Assembly (NCBI GenBank): GCA_016185435.1
Contig: JACPNN010000015.1
Coordinates: 1 to 64,000, forward strand
DNA length: 64,000 nucleotides
Direction of reading: 5' to 3'
Source of the DNA: Candidatus Aenigmatarchaeota archaeon
Lineage (GTDB): Archaea; Aenigmatarchaeota; Aenigmatarchaeia; QMZP01
A model generated the notes under the pieces. That model saw only the letters and a program-made list of their open reading frames with translations, had not been told where the DNA came from and searched no databases. Shown here piece by piece: positions 42,770 through 52,434 of the stretch (position 1 is the stretch's first letter; every line of letters begins with the position of its first letter). Made by a program: the position numbers and the translations under genes.

Positions 42770-43876
42770 CTACAACGGCCGGACTTCCTCGATTGACGGG
42801 AGAATGCGATCAGGGGCAGGGGCCACCATTCCTGAGATCTTCTCTGCCGTCAGATACATCAGCTGCTTGTCTATTTTCATTATCCTCTCGTCAAGCACCT
42901 TCCTCATGAAGAAGGGGAAGACAAGAGAATTATTGATCTGGTTCTCAAAGTCGCCTCTGCCCGTCGCAACAATTCTGGCCTCTGCTGCTTTAGCGTCAGC
43001 AGGCATGATTTCCGGGTCAGGGTTGGAGAGGGCAAAAACAATCGCATCCTTGTTCATATCCTTCACCATATTGCCTGAAACAATACCTTTCCGGCCTGAC
43101 ACGCCTATGAACACATCGCTTCCCTGAATGGCGTCTTCCAGCGTCCCTGATTCCTGTCTTTGATTTGTGATTTCCGCCAATTCCTGCTTATACTTATTGA
43201 GGGAATCCCTTTTTCTGTGAATAATTCCATTGCTGTCAAGGACAAGCAAATTTCTCGCCCCTGCATGGACAAGAAGCTTTGCTATGCCGTAGCCTGCGGC
43301 CCCCGAGCCAAGGATCACTATCCTTGCCGTCTCCATGCTCTTATTCACAATCTTCAATGCGTTCATGAGACCCGCTGTGACAATTATTGCTGTCCCATGC
43401 TGGTCATCATGGAAGACAGGTATGTCAAGCCTTTCTGAAAGTTTTTCCACTATTTCAAAGCATTTTGGCGCCTCTATGTCCTCTATATTGATTGCTCCGA
43501 AATTTGGGGAAATGTTCTCCACAATGCTTATTATCTCCTCTGTTTTCTGGGTCTTCAGGCAGACAGGATAGGCATCCACATTCCCATAGGCCTTGTATAG
43601 CATGGCCTTGCTTTCCATCACGGGCAGAGCCGCTTCAGGCCCGAGATTCCCGAGGCCCAGTATCCTTGAGCCGTCTGAGACTATTGCGATCGAATTTCCT
43701 TTTCCAGTATATCTGTACACGTCTGGCTTGTTCCTGGCAATAATCCTTACTATTTCTGCCACTCCGGGAGTGTACAGGAGTCTGAGAACCTCCCTGCTTA
43801 TCTCTGCCTTCGGCCTGATCTCTATCTTCCCCTTCAGCTTTTCGTGAAGCTCGATGGCTTCTTTTTTTATGTCCAT
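42770..43876 (-). CDS. NAD(P)-dependent malic enzyme
   Basis: A 368-residue short-form malic enzyme. YTPGVAEIVR, the substrate Lys region in ESKAMLYKAYG, the metal residues in INIEDIEAPKCFEI, DDQHGTAIIV, and the cofactor loop VILGSGAAGYGIAKLL are all present. It decarboxylates malate to pyruvate. ATG 43876 follows a GGGGC site; an in-frame start at 43918 is possible. Complements acn and icd as a partial TCA set. Confidence 0.95.
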   Translation of the reverse strand: MDIKKEAIELHEKLKGKIEIRPKAEISREVLRLLYTPGVAEIVRIIARNKPDVYRYTGKGNSIAIVSDGSRILGLGNLGPEAALPVMESKAMLYKAYGNVDAYPVCLKTQKTEEIISIVENISPNFGAINIEDIEAPKCFEIVEKLSERLDIPVFHDDQHGTAIIVTAGLMNALKIVNKSMETARIVILGSGAAGYGIAKLLVHAGARNLLVLDSNGIIHRKRDSLNKYKQELAEITNQRQESGTLEDAIQGSDVFIGVSGRKGIVSGNMVKDMNKDAIVFALSNPDPEIMPADAKAAEARIVATGRGDFENQINNSLVFPFFMRKVLDERIMKIDKQLMYLTAEKISGMVAPAPDRILPSIEEVRPL

Positions 43877-44106
43877 ATTGGCGCCCCTTTGCTTATTCCT
43901 GCCTCCGCTGTCCAGCAATAGAAATAGTGATTATAGGCGTATGTCTTTTATTAATGCTTTTCCTGAAACAGATTGCCTCTGAAAACGCCTCTTTCTGCTC
44001 CCTGTTCCTTATGCCCTTGTGCTGCTCAAATCGGCATCTGAAGCAAGTGAAAGCGGAACAGTAAGCCTGAAACGGCTTTAAATTTTTAACGCTCTATTTT
44101 AAACTG

Positions 44107-44577
44107 ATGGATATGCGGTACCGCACCAATGACGATGTAAAAATTGTTGCAGGGTCTGTTTTAGATGAAATCAGAAAAAGGGGGCAGGACGGCATGCCTT
44201 TGAAGGATTTGCTGGACTATACGCTACAGGTTATTGAAACACAGCGAATCAGAGATATATCTGCGCGAGATGTTGTTCGGTATCTGACGGTAGGAGAATT
44301 CGTCACCTCAAATTTAACAACAGGAGTCTATGTTCCCACTGACGAGAGCATGGAGCTGCTGCTGGGATGTATGGAAGATGAAATAAAGAAGAGAGGCAAG
44401 GAGGGTATGGGAATCAGGGATGCTGGCAAATATCTTCTGGAAGCCAGGAGAGAACTGGAGGTTGATGTCGCGCCTATCCATGTTTTCGAAATTCTTACGA
44501 AGAGGGACCTTATTCAGGATGATTTGAGGGACCAGAAGACCGTTTATGTGCATACCGACGTGGCCAGATCGTATTGA
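44107..44577 (+). CDS. hypothetical protein with internal tandem repeat
   Basis: A 156-residue soluble protein of two similar halves: VLDEIRKRGQDGMPLKDLL..VVRYLTVGEFVTSNLTTGVYV and MEDEIKKRGKEGMGIRDAG..VFEILTKRDLIQDDL..KTVYV. Each half looks like a small winged helix of about 70 residues. Possibly a DNA-binding dimer in one chain. No family recognised. Confidence 0.65.
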   Translation: MDMRYRTNDDVKIVAGSVLDEIRKRGQDGMPLKDLLDYTLQVIETQRIRDISARDVVRYLTVGEFVTSNLTTGVYVPTDESMELLLGCMEDEIKKRGKEGMGIRDAGKYLLEARRELEVDVAPIHVFEILTKRDLIQDDLRDQKTVYVHTDVARSY

Positions 44578-44610
44578 AAGCCTTTCAGAAAGATTAGGAT
44601 ATGCCCATTG

Positions 44611-45441
44611 TCATTGGCATTTTGGCCCAGTAGATGCGCAAACCTGATACGTTCCCCTGCATTCCTGCGTGTATAAATTGCTGTACCATGAGCATCCGTC
44701 TTTCGCTATGCAGGAGCTCTGCGAAATTATGGCATTGCAGCTTTTTGTATCGCAGCTTTCAGAAGTTTGGCATGTTTGTGAGCAGCACTGGCTGTTGCTG
44801 CTGCATGTGGAGCCTGAAGAAAGGCATGAAGAGCCTGATGAGCATTGTCCATTGGAGCATGTCTGGCCAGAGGGGCATCCTGTAGGAGGGCCGTATTCAA
44901 GGCAGCTGTCTGAATCAAAATTGCCGCAGACGCTGTAGCCTGAAGAGTCAGAACAGATGCTGCTGCCTGCTGTGCACTCATCAGTGCAGGAGAGACCTTG
45001 AGTGGAGCTTTCGCCTGTGCATTTTGGCCCAGTAGTTGTGCAAACCTGATACGTTCCCCTGCACTCCCGTATGAAGAAATTGCTGTACCACTGGCAGCCG
45101 TTCTTTGAGATGCATGCTGATTGGGAGATTATGCCCTTGCAGCTCTTGGACTCGCAGCTTTGTGATGTCTGGCAGCTCTGGGAGCAGCACTGGACGCTGC
45201 TTGTGCAGGCGGAGCCGGCAGAAAGGCATGCTGTGCCTGAACAGAGCCCACTGGTGCATGTCTGACCGCTGGAGCATGCTGTAGCTAACCCGTACTCAAG
45301 GCAGCTGTCTGAATCGAAGTTGCCGCATATCCTGTATGCTGTTGAGCTGGAGCAGACCCTGCCCCCAACGCTGCAATCATCAGTGCATGAGCTTCCCCCA
45401 TTGTCACTCGAGGCTCCTTGACTTTTCGAGCAGGCTGTCAT
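44611..45441 (-). pseudogene. Cys-rich repeat part of a frameshifted secreted protein
   Basis: A frame encoding two tandem repeats of about 125 residues very rich in Cys (SCTDDCSVGGRVCSSSTAYR.., ICGNFDSDSCLEYG, CSQSCQTSQSCESKSC, QWYSN..ECRGTYQVC). The ATG at 45441 lacks any signal peptide although such Cys-rich modules are normally exported. It overlaps the end of the signal-bearing frame 45404-45979 in another register, so it is best read as the second half of one gene split by a frameshift. Confidence 0.65.
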
Positions 45442-45979
45442 ATTCCTGCTGGGCCTTTCCAAGCTTGGTGTACAGCCCAGTGAGGTTCTCTTCCTGAGAG
45501 CTGTTGGGCGGAGGAAATTTGAGATCGCAGGGAACGATATTGGAAACAGGCCCATTAGCATCGATATTGATCTCGCTGTCTATGGTGGAAAAGCCTGCCT
45601 CCCCCGGATGCGTGAATGTCACAGCGACAGTCCCCATATATAGCCTTGACTGGGAGATGCATGCCTTGAAGTCTATATAGCGCGTTTCAGAAGGCTTCAG
45701 GGTGAAATTTGATGCAGAGAGATTGGATATGCCCTTTATGTCTCCGCCTATCTTGAGCGACACGTCAATATTTGCATCCCCTGTGTTCCTGAAGCCCAGA
45801 GGCACGGCCCCTGGAGGCTTGTGGGCAGACGTATCAACCAAATAGGTGCTGCCGGTGAGATTCACCTTGAATGTCTGCTTGTAAACGAGTATCTGCCCTA
45901 TGCCTCTCGCATCGGCATAGCCCTGAATGAAGAGGACTGCCAGAATAGCTGCAACTGCAAGAAATGCCAGTGATTTCAT
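45404..45979 (-). CDS. N-terminal part of frameshifted Cys-rich secreted protein
   Basis: A 191-residue frame from ATG 45979 with a signal peptide (SLAFLAVAAILAVLFIQGYADA), then a beta-sandwich-like region (TFKVNLTGSTYLVDTS, VSLKIGGDIKGISNLS) and a coiled-coil-like end (LYTKLGKAQQEYDSLLEK). It stops at 45404, about 37 bp after the Cys-rich frame opens. It may also be a complete protein by itself. A one-base change near 45405-45440 would join both parts into about 455 residues. Confidence 0.65.
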   Translation of the reverse strand: MKSLAFLAVAAILAVLFIQGYADARGIGQILVYKQTFKVNLTGSTYLVDTSAHKPPGAVPLGFRNTGDANIDVSLKIGGDIKGISNLSASNFTLKPSETRYIDFKACISQSRLYMGTVAVTFTHPGEAGFSTIDSEINIDANGPVSNIVPCDLKFPPPNSSQEENLTGLYTKLGKAQQEYDSLLEKSRSLE

Positions 45980-46070
45980 CAGACTAAACTTGTCCGGGAA
46001 GAATTTAATTGGTTTGCATTTTTCAGTACGGAGCAAGTACGTCTGTATTTGTTTTATACCATTGCATTGC

Positions 46071-46151
46071 GTTTTCTTTGCCGTTTGGGTATGAAGCATG
46101 CAAAGCATGCTTCTGCCTCCCACGGGCTTTCTTTTCTGAAAAGAAAGCCTA
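46071..46151 (-). repeat. longer relative of the palindromic element at the end of ogg
   Basis: On the minus strand it begins TAGGCTTTCTTTTCAG then AAAAGAAAGCCC, like the 43-bp element, continues with a palindrome GAAGCATGCTTTGCATGCTTC, and ends ACGGCAAAGAAAA, matching the element end ACGGCAAAAGAA. Its first three bases supply the stop codon of the glycosylase gene. Confidence 0.5.
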
Positions 46152-46778
46152 CTTGAAGATAAAGCCTGTCTCCTTCGACCACAAAAGGAGGTCAAGTTCA
46201 GCCAGGCCAATGCCCAATCTTGAGGCAAACTCCCTCATCCTGCCTTCTATTTCCATGTATTTCCTTCGCGTCATGCTTTTGGGGCTTTCTTCTATTACCC
46301 CAAGGCCTTCAAGGTTCCTTAAAATATGCCTGTCAAGTATGGCCAGATCCTCTCCATATCCTATGTTCCTCAGGAAATGGCTGGCCTCCTTGTATCCCAT
46401 GCCCTTTATGCTATCCACAAGCCATTCCCTTGATTCTATAGGCTGGCCTATAGGGAACCTGAGGTCATTCTTCATGTGCCTGTCTCTTGCCAGCGAAAGA
46501 CAGGCTGACTTGTTTTTGTGGAACCTTACCCCTGAATTTTTCAGTATCTTTCCTGACAGCCTGATATCAAAATTATGCGGGAAACCGTGCTGAACAAGCT
46601 GCTTCATGGCCTTGTCTGCCGCCAAGGCTTTTGACTGGGGAGTGAGGAGACAGAAGCAGAGTTCAAGGAAAATGTCATCTTTTGTCTTGCTTTTGAATGC
46701 TCTGAAAGAATCTAATTTTGCTCGTATATCTTCCTTCTTCAGCCTGTATAAGTCGAGCAGATGGCCTATGTTTTCCAT
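46149..46778 (-). CDS. N-glycosylase/DNA lyase, Ogg2-like
   Basis: A 209-residue helix-hairpin-helix glycosylase. DSIKGMGYKEASHFLRNIG holds the HhH and catalytic Lys, and DLAILDRHILRNL the catalytic Asp. Length and motif spacing match archaeal Ogg2, which removes 8-oxoguanine. ATG 46778 with GAGAAGG upstream is preferred to TTG 46805. Downstream of dph6 in one operon. Its stop is provided by the palindromic element. Confidence 0.88.
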   Translation of the reverse strand: MENIGHLLDLYRLKKEDIRAKLDSFRAFKSKTKDDIFLELCFCLLTPQSKALAADKAMKQLVQHGFPHNFDIRLSGKILKNSGVRFHKNKSACLSLARDRHMKNDLRFPIGQPIESREWLVDSIKGMGYKEASHFLRNIGYGEDLAILDRHILRNLEGLGVIEESPKSMTRRKYMEIEGRMREFASRLGIGLAELDLLLWSKETGFIFK

Positions 46779-46791
46779 ATTATCAGCCTTC

Positions 46792-47478
46792 TCATTTATC
46801 GGCAAGCCTGGCGCTTTTGACTTTCAGCCAGCCTGCCTCGGACTGGCTGTTCCATATGACTTCCCTCTCTCCTATTTCTATTCTGTGCCTGAAGAAAGGG
46901 CAATCAATTACAAGAGTCTCGTATTCCCCTCCCTCCCCTGAAAGGTGGAAATCATATTTTCTGGACAATTCTTTCAGCTTTCCAAAATTGTTTTCATCTA
47001 TTTCCTTTCCAAGCCACTCTTTCGTCAAGCCTTCTGCTGAAACACCTGTTATAACAACCCTGAAATTATATTTGAAAAGCATTTTCCACTCATCTTCAGG
47101 TTCAATATGCCATAAAGGAGTGTATACCTTCAATTTAAGTTTTTTGCAGATCCTTTTTACCCTTTCATACTGGTACTGACTTGCCAGAGCGCCTGCCGCT
47201 ATTCCCTGTGCCCCATCCTTTTTGGCGATTTTCAGCAGGTTTTCCAGATCCTTCAGCTCCTTTTCCTTGATTCCTTTTGTTTCAGAAGTGAGAAGCCTTT
47301 TATGCATGGCCGCTGCCTGCAGCTTTGTCAGCCATGTGTTGGGATAGTGGAACATATAGCTCTCCTCGCTGGAGGAGTGCATGGTTGCAAGCGAAAGGAT
47401 CTCATGGCCTTCCTTCTCTGCAAGACAGGCCGCAAGGGTTGAGTCCTTGCCTCCTGAGAAGAGAACTGATAGTTTCAT
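46792..47478 (-). CDS. diphthine-ammonia ligase Dph6-like
   Basis: A 228-residue PP-loop ATPase. SVLFSGGKDSTLAA is the PP motif, and LSGEGGEYETLVIDCPFF the C-terminal Dph6 signature. It performs the final amidation of diphthamide on elongation factor 2, a trait of archaea and eukaryotes. Length is standard for the archaeal single-domain form. Confidence 0.92.
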   Translation of the reverse strand: MKLSVLFSGGKDSTLAACLAEKEGHEILSLATMHSSSEESYMFHYPNTWLTKLQAAAMHKRLLTSETKGIKEKELKDLENLLKIAKKDGAQGIAAGALASQYQYERVKRICKKLKLKVYTPLWHIEPEDEWKMLFKYNFRVVITGVSAEGLTKEWLGKEIDENNFGKLKELSRKYDFHLSGEGGEYETLVIDCPFFRHRIEIGEREVIWNSQSEAGWLKVKSARLADK

Positions 47479-47555
47479 GATAACATTATGGAAAGCATGA
47501 TTTATACGGCAAGCAGGCAGATGGTGAAGGAAACTCGTACCTCATACCAGAGGCT

Positions 47556-47945
47556 TTACTGCTTAACAATGGAGGATCGTTTATAAGGAATCTCAGTACA
47601 CTCACTACCGGAATTGGGAATCATCCTAGAGAGGCCCCATGCATATAGTTCACCATCCCAGTGATACCAGATTTTACCTCCTTTCATGACATTGTCATAT
47701 GCTCTGCTAAAAGATGATTTTTCTTCAAGACCGGCACCATCGTCGCCAATTGTACCGCTTGTCTGAACTGCGACACCTAAGGCAGCTTCATTTTCTATTC
47801 GCTCCCTTATTCTTTTAATTATTCCGGATGCCTTTCTTGTGCCTGAATATCGTCTCAAATTATCAAATCTCACATAAGTGTTATGGCTATCGTTAAAAAA
47901 ATTTCCAAGATGCTCATCAGGGGTCAATCTCCAGCTTCGGGGCAT
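47556..47945 (-). CDS. hypothetical protein
   Basis: A 129-residue soluble, basic, AT-biased protein (SGTRKASGIIKRIRERIENEA, KGGKIWYHWDGELYAWGLSR). No family recognised. The codon pattern differs slightly from its neighbours, so a laterally acquired gene is possible. Confidence 0.45.
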   Translation of the reverse strand: MPRSWRLTPDEHLGNFFNDSHNTYVRFDNLRRYSGTRKASGIIKRIRERIENEAALGVAVQTSGTIGDDGAGLEEKSSFSRAYDNVMKGGKIWYHWDGELYAWGLSRMIPNSGSECTEIPYKRSSIVKQ

Positions 47946-48019
47946 ACAACCTATCCCAATACAATAGATAATCAGAAAAGATATTTAAAAGCATAAGATG
48001 GAATTATAATTGTGGGACC

Positions 48020-48346
48020 TTGGCATTCGAAAGCATACTGAACCCTATAATCATTTTTCTTGATGTAGTGGGAGGTATAATCTTGGTGTACGGCTCCCTG
48101 ATGGCCGCTTATAATGTCTTCCTCCATGAGGCGAGGGAGCTGGCAGGCAAAAAGGCCGCTGATTTCAGGAGGATAAAGCACGGCTTCACCCACAGGATTG
48201 TCTTTGCCCTCGAGTTCTTCATAGCCGCAGACATCCTGAAGACCATACTCGTGCCCACATTAGAGGATCTCATACAGCTTGCTATCATAGTTGCGATAAG
48301 GACTGTGCTCGCGTATTTTCTGGAGAGGGATATGGGGAAAGTGTAA
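48020..48346 (+). CDS. DUF1622 membrane protein
   Basis: A 108-residue protein with three hydrophobic segments. IIFLDVVGGIILVYG, RIVFALEFFIAADILKTIL and LIQLAIIVAIRTVLAYFLERD are characteristic of DUF1622. Starts at TTG. Function unknown; widespread in bacteria and archaea. Confidence 0.8.
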   Translation: MAFESILNPIIIFLDVVGGIILVYGSLMAAYNVFLHEARELAGKKAADFRRIKHGFTHRIVFALEFFIAADILKTILVPTLEDLIQLAIIVAIRTVLAYFLERDMGKV

Positions 48347-48388
48347 GTAGTCAAAAGGGTATTTCAATCTTTGGGTTACAAATGTCAT

Positions 48389-49666
48389 ATGTCGTCTCAA
48401 ACTTTACAGAAATACCTTCAGGCAGAACTTGTCATTGATGCCGATATAGCAATCCACATGGGGCTACAAAAGCACCTTTCAAGATGCATTGGAAGGTCCC
48501 CTTGGAAGGCTGAAATCCGTGTGGATCGTAGCAATAAGAAGGTGGTGATTTATTCCATAGTATCACAGAAACCTGATGGTGAAATCGAGGGAAAAATACC
48601 CAAAGGCGTCATTGAAAAACTCACTGATCACTATATGGAGACTCATAGGAACTATCCAGTTCGTTTGACATATTTGGACAATCCGATCCAGCAAACGGAT
48701 TTTCAGGATGTCGAGACCTTGAAGTCAGAACTGAAAAAGGCCAGAACTGAAAATGCAACCCTTAAGCAGCATTTGAACACTTCAAGAAATGAATTCAAGG
48801 AGCTTGGAATAGAGGTTGAGAAGCAAAAAAAGTTGATAGAAAAAAATATAATAATTGACAAGAAAAGAGCCGATGATGATTTTGCAGTGCTTTACCTCGA
48901 ATTTCTGAAGCAGGTTCAAGCTCCCAGAATCAGAGAATTATCAAGTGAATATTCAAATGTGGCGGCTGAAGTTGATGATAACCTGAAAAGATTAAATGAA
49001 CTTTATGGAGAAGCTATTGATTTTCCAGTTATCGCTACGATAGGGGAAGGGAAGCTTGAGGATTTTGAAGCTTACCGGAGGATTAGAGAGCAATATGGAA
49101 AACTAAAAGAGTTTTCCGACACAGAGAAGACACTTGCAAAGATGGGGGGAAAACTTGATATTCGTCTCTCCATTGAGTTAGGACAGAAGAAGACAAAAAG
49201 CATTGATGAAGCGCTGAAAATGATAGAAGAGCTTTACAGGCTCTGCAGGGATATATATCATGCACAGCAGATATTTGGGAAGCATGAGATTGTTTACGTT
49301 CTTGACCAAGGTATTGTGGAAGGCAGACTTCTTCAAAGGCTGATAATGCCAATAGAATATGCGGCGGGTGGAAAAGGACGTGAAAGGCTTGATAAAGATC
49401 TCATTGCACATGCTGAATCCGCCTGCCCAAAATATTGCAAAAATTATACGTCTGAACCAAAACAAGTCGAACAGGACGGCCTCGTAGCATTTGAGATGAG
49501 TCTGAAGATTGATGAAAAGGATGTGGCTAAGACAATGAGACAATTCGCTCACAGCATATTAACTGAGCAGAACAAGCAGCTTTTTTATGGACTGGGAATA
49601 AGCATCCGCGGACAATGCATTTATGGCTTTGAGGCGAATTATTACATCCGTCGATCACTTTCTTAA
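48389..49666 (+). CDS. coiled-coil protein of unknown function
   Basis: A 425-residue protein. Residues 115-160 form a coiled coil (LKSELKKARTENATLKQHL). The flanking N-terminal domain is mixed alpha/beta and the C-terminal domain has Cys residues (SACPKYCKNY). The frame opens at TTG 48371; ATG 48389 is preferred. No family recognised. Its stop overlaps the convergent Trm5-like gene by 12 bp. Confidence 0.65.
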   Translation: MSSQTLQKYLQAELVIDADIAIHMGLQKHLSRCIGRSPWKAEIRVDRSNKKVVIYSIVSQKPDGEIEGKIPKGVIEKLTDHYMETHRNYPVRLTYLDNPIQQTDFQDVETLKSELKKARTENATLKQHLNTSRNEFKELGIEVEKQKKLIEKNIIIDKKRADDDFAVLYLEFLKQVQAPRIRELSSEYSNVAAEVDDNLKRLNELYGEAIDFPVIATIGEGKLEDFEAYRRIREQYGKLKEFSDTEKTLAKMGGKLDIRLSIELGQKKTKSIDEALKMIEELYRLCRDIYHAQQIFGKHEIVYVLDQGIVEGRLLQRLIMPIEYAAGGKGRERLDKDLIAHAESACPKYCKNYTSEPKQVEQDGLVAFEMSLKIDEKDVAKTMRQFAHSILTEQNKQLFYGLGISIRGQCIYGFEANYYIRRSLS

Positions 49667-50485
49667 TTGAGCATCCACGCACACCTTCCACACCCTCGGC
49701 GCATAGGGCAGGGCCATTGTTTTTGACAGTATTTTCAGTTTTGCTTTTTTCTTCTTGCAGGCCTTCTCGAAAAGCCTTATCGTCTCTGAATACGGGTCTG
49801 ATTCGTGGCCCGTACTGTAGAAGTGGATTATCCCCTTCTTCTTAAGGCAATTGATTGCCATATCCAGATAGTCATGGCCATGGAGTGGGAGAGGCATCAC
49901 TATTCTATTGAACTTATTTTTATATTTTGGGCATATTTTCCTTACATCGCCATGTATAGCCTCTATTTTATCCTGGACTTTGTTCAGTTCTATATTTTTT
50001 TTCATGTAATCAAAAGCATTCTTGTTCAGCTCAACGGCAACAATCCTCTTGACAAGGGGCTGCCTCTTCGCTATCTGTATCGCAAAGGGCCCTATTCCAG
50101 CGAACATCACAAGGACCTCCTCGCCCTTCTTGACAAGAGACGCTATCCTCTGCCTCTCGGTCAGCTCCCTCGGGGAAAAATATGTCTTTTTTAAGTCGAG
50201 AAAGAATTTGCATCCATATTCGGTATGTATAGTCTCTGTTTTCCTGCCTATTATGGCAATTATTTTCCTCAGCCTCAGTTTTCCCTTCCTCTCATCTGCT
50301 TTCATACATACTGTCTCGATGCTCTTGTGCAGCCTGAGGAGGGCCTCTGCTATCAGTTTCCTTTTTTTGTATAATGTCTGGGGGATCTCGAGTATGGCTA
50401 TATTGCCAATAATTTCAAAACTGCCTCTGAAATCTCCCATCTCTTTTTCTGATAATTTTTCTTTCAGAAGCCCTTTCAGATTCAT
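49655..50485 (-). CDS. Trm5-like tRNA (guanine37-N1)-methyltransferase
   Basis: A 276-residue class I methyltransferase. The N-terminal region fits Trm5 D2 (FEIIGNIAILEIP, TYFSPRELTERQRI), followed by the SAM site VLVMFAGIGPFAIQIAK and VAVELNKNAFDYMKKN. The motif usually MNLP reads MPLPLHG. It methylates G37 next to the anticodon in archaea and eukaryotes. Starts 1 bp after thpR stops. Confidence 0.88.
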   Translation of the reverse strand: MNLKGLLKEKLSEKEMGDFRGSFEIIGNIAILEIPQTLYKKRKLIAEALLRLHKSIETVCMKADERKGKLRLRKIIAIIGRKTETIHTEYGCKFFLDLKKTYFSPRELTERQRIASLVKKGEEVLVMFAGIGPFAIQIAKRQPLVKRIVAVELNKNAFDYMKKNIELNKVQDKIEAIHGDVRKICPKYKNKFNRIVMPLPLHGHDYLDMAINCLKKKGIIHFYSTGHESDPYSETIRLFEKACKKKKAKLKILSKTMALPYAPRVWKVCVDAQLRK

Positions 50486-50486
50486 C

Positions 50487-51041
50487 TTACACCTGCCCCA
50501 GCTTTATTGATGCCGCATCCCCGTATTCTGCTCCATCCCTCGAAAGCGTGCTCTTCTTCAGCTTTATCCCATTTACAGTCATTTTTCCGAATTCATAATT
50601 TTCAAAATTCTTCAAGGAAGAGAGAAGCCTTTCTGAGTTTCTGGGCGACTTTATCCTCGCTATAGTAAGATGCGGCTCCGGCTCCCTTTCTTCTTTCCTT
50701 ATATAATCCAGCTTTTCATTCAGTCTTTTTGATATCTCGGCCATCATTCCATTGTCCTGAACTCCTATCCATATGACTTTCGGGAAGCGGGGGCTGCCGA
50801 AATATCCCATCCCTTTGAAAAGGGCATCAAAATGATTCATGCTCCTGACGGCTTCAGAGCCTTTTGAAGCAATTTCATCAGCCAGGGAATCTTCAACCTC
50901 TCCCAGAAACTTGAGCGTCACATGAAGGCTTTCTTTTTTGACAAATTTGGCATCTGCATTCGTTTTTTCCAATATTTGACTTGCCTCTGCGATTTTCTCT
51001 TTGATATTCTCATCTATATCAGCAGCGAAGAACAGTCTCAT
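50487..51041 (-). CDS. thpR: RNA 2',3'-cyclic phosphodiesterase ThpR
   Basis: A 184-residue 2H phosphoesterase. The two active-site motifs are HVTLKFLGE (about 45) and HLTIARIKS (about 130). Normal length. Opens and repairs cyclic phosphate RNA ends. Operon with the Trm5-like gene. Confidence 0.93.
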   Translation of the reverse strand: MRLFFAADIDENIKEKIAEASQILEKTNADAKFVKKESLHVTLKFLGEVEDSLADEIASKGSEAVRSMNHFDALFKGMGYFGSPRFPKVIWIGVQDNGMMAEISKRLNEKLDYIRKEEREPEPHLTIARIKSPRNSERLLSSLKNFENYEFGKMTVNGIKLKKSTLSRDGAEYGDAASIKLGQV

Positions 51042-51194
51042 CTTATTTGTTAGGCCATGGAATAATAACCTTTTCAGCAGCTTCTGGCTGCCCTTTATAA
51101 TAGTGCATGCCAGCCCGGATTAGACTTCACGCCAACTTCACATTCGCTTCACAATCACAGGAATCTTTTTAAACCGTTTCCATAATAGAATTGT

Positions 51195-52235
51195 ATGGTC
51201 TCCTCCCAGTTCGGCTGGAAAAAGAACCCGTTCTCCTTCAGGCTCATGTCCGATTTCTTCATAGGATACAACAAGGAAAAGATGGAGGTATACCAGGGCC
51301 TCAACAACGGGGACAAATTCGCTTTACTCCTTGGCCCGACAGGCTCCGGCAAGACAACATTCATGATGTACATCCAGAGGGCATTCAGGAATTACAAGCT
51401 GCTATTCCTCCCAAAGCCCCCAAAAAACCCCTCTGACTGGATCGAGATTTTCAATCCTGTCCTGGGGAGGCCTTTCCCTTTCTTCAAAAGGAACATAAGC
51501 CTGTACAATCTTCATGAGAGACTGAACAAAAAGCTGGGCAGCAAAAGGTGCCTTGTCTTTGTCGATGAATGCCATGAGGCAAGCGTGGAGAGCCTTGAGT
51601 GGATAAGGAGCATAGCGGACCAGACAGAGAACCTTTCAGTCATGATTGCCGGCCTGCCTGTGCTTGAGAAGAACCTTAAGGACAGCCTTGAGACGCTGCT
51701 GAAGAGGGTCACTATCAATGTCAGGCTGACAAACCTGACAAAGAGCGAGACCAGGGAGCTGATAAAGAAGAGGATAGAAAGCCATGGAGGGACAGACATC
51801 TATCCGTTCACAAACGAGGTCGTGGACGAAATATATGAAAAAACAGCAGGCTTCCCGAGGGAAATACTGAGGATATGCGACGATCTCGTGAAGAAGGCCG
51901 TTGAAAAGAACATGACCACAATAGACATCAATTTCATGAAGGAGATGGACACAGAGACGACAGCAAGGGTGGCCATAGAGACAGTGGACAGGCTCCCGGA
52001 GAGGCAGAAGACCATCTTAAAGCTACTTTCATCAAGGGGCGCTATGACGCCCAATGAGATAGCTGATTCTGCAGGCGGCATGCAGGAATACAAGGACAAG
52101 GGGAATGCGATCAGGGCCATGAACAACATACTGAAGAGGCTCATGGACGACGGCTTTGTCGAGAGGGACAGGCAGGGCAAGGTGTACGTTTACAAGGTCT
52201 CTGGAAAGCTGAAGACCATACTGGTGACGGCCTGA
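51195..52235 (+). CDS. AAA ATPase with C-terminal winged helix (ExeA/Orc-like)
   Basis: A 346-residue protein. Walker A is LLLGPTGSGKTTFM, Walker B is CLVFVDECHEAS, and VMIAGLPVLEK resembles sensor 1. The C-terminal 75 residues form a winged helix (MTPNEIADSAGGMQEYKDKG, LKRLMDDGFVERD). Similar to AAA_22/ExeA proteins and distant from Orc1/Cdc6. Role unknown; it may regulate or load a complex. Confidence 0.8.
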   Translation: MVSSQFGWKKNPFSFRLMSDFFIGYNKEKMEVYQGLNNGDKFALLLGPTGSGKTTFMMYIQRAFRNYKLLFLPKPPKNPSDWIEIFNPVLGRPFPFFKRNISLYNLHERLNKKLGSKRCLVFVDECHEASVESLEWIRSIADQTENLSVMIAGLPVLEKNLKDSLETLLKRVTINVRLTNLTKSETRELIKKRIESHGGTDIYPFTNEVVDEIYEKTAGFPREILRICDDLVKKAVEKNMTTIDINFMKEMDTETTARVAIETVDRLPERQKTILKLLSSRGAMTPNEIADSAGGMQEYKDKGNAIRAMNNILKRLMDDGFVERDRQGKVYVYKVSGKLKTILVTA

Positions 52236-52434
52236 AGGATGGCAAAAGAGGCGAAGGCGCTACTTCCCGTCTTTCTTCAATGAAGTCAGCTCGAATTTCT
52301 TTTTGTTCCTTTTCACAATAAGGGCTTGTTTTCCATTCTAATAAAGACCTGAAGGCCTGGCTATGCACTCTTGCGGGAAATCATGATTCCTGCATTTACC
52401 CGTTTCAAAAGGGAATAAGGACAGAAATCAAAGC
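52236..52434. other. short spacer with no gene seen
   Basis: About 200 bp between convergent genes. No frame or structured element is convincing. Confidence 0.3.

Noticed and set aside
46009-46593. 194-codon plus-strand frame opposite ogg
   Set aside because: Shadow frame of a confidently identified glycosylase.
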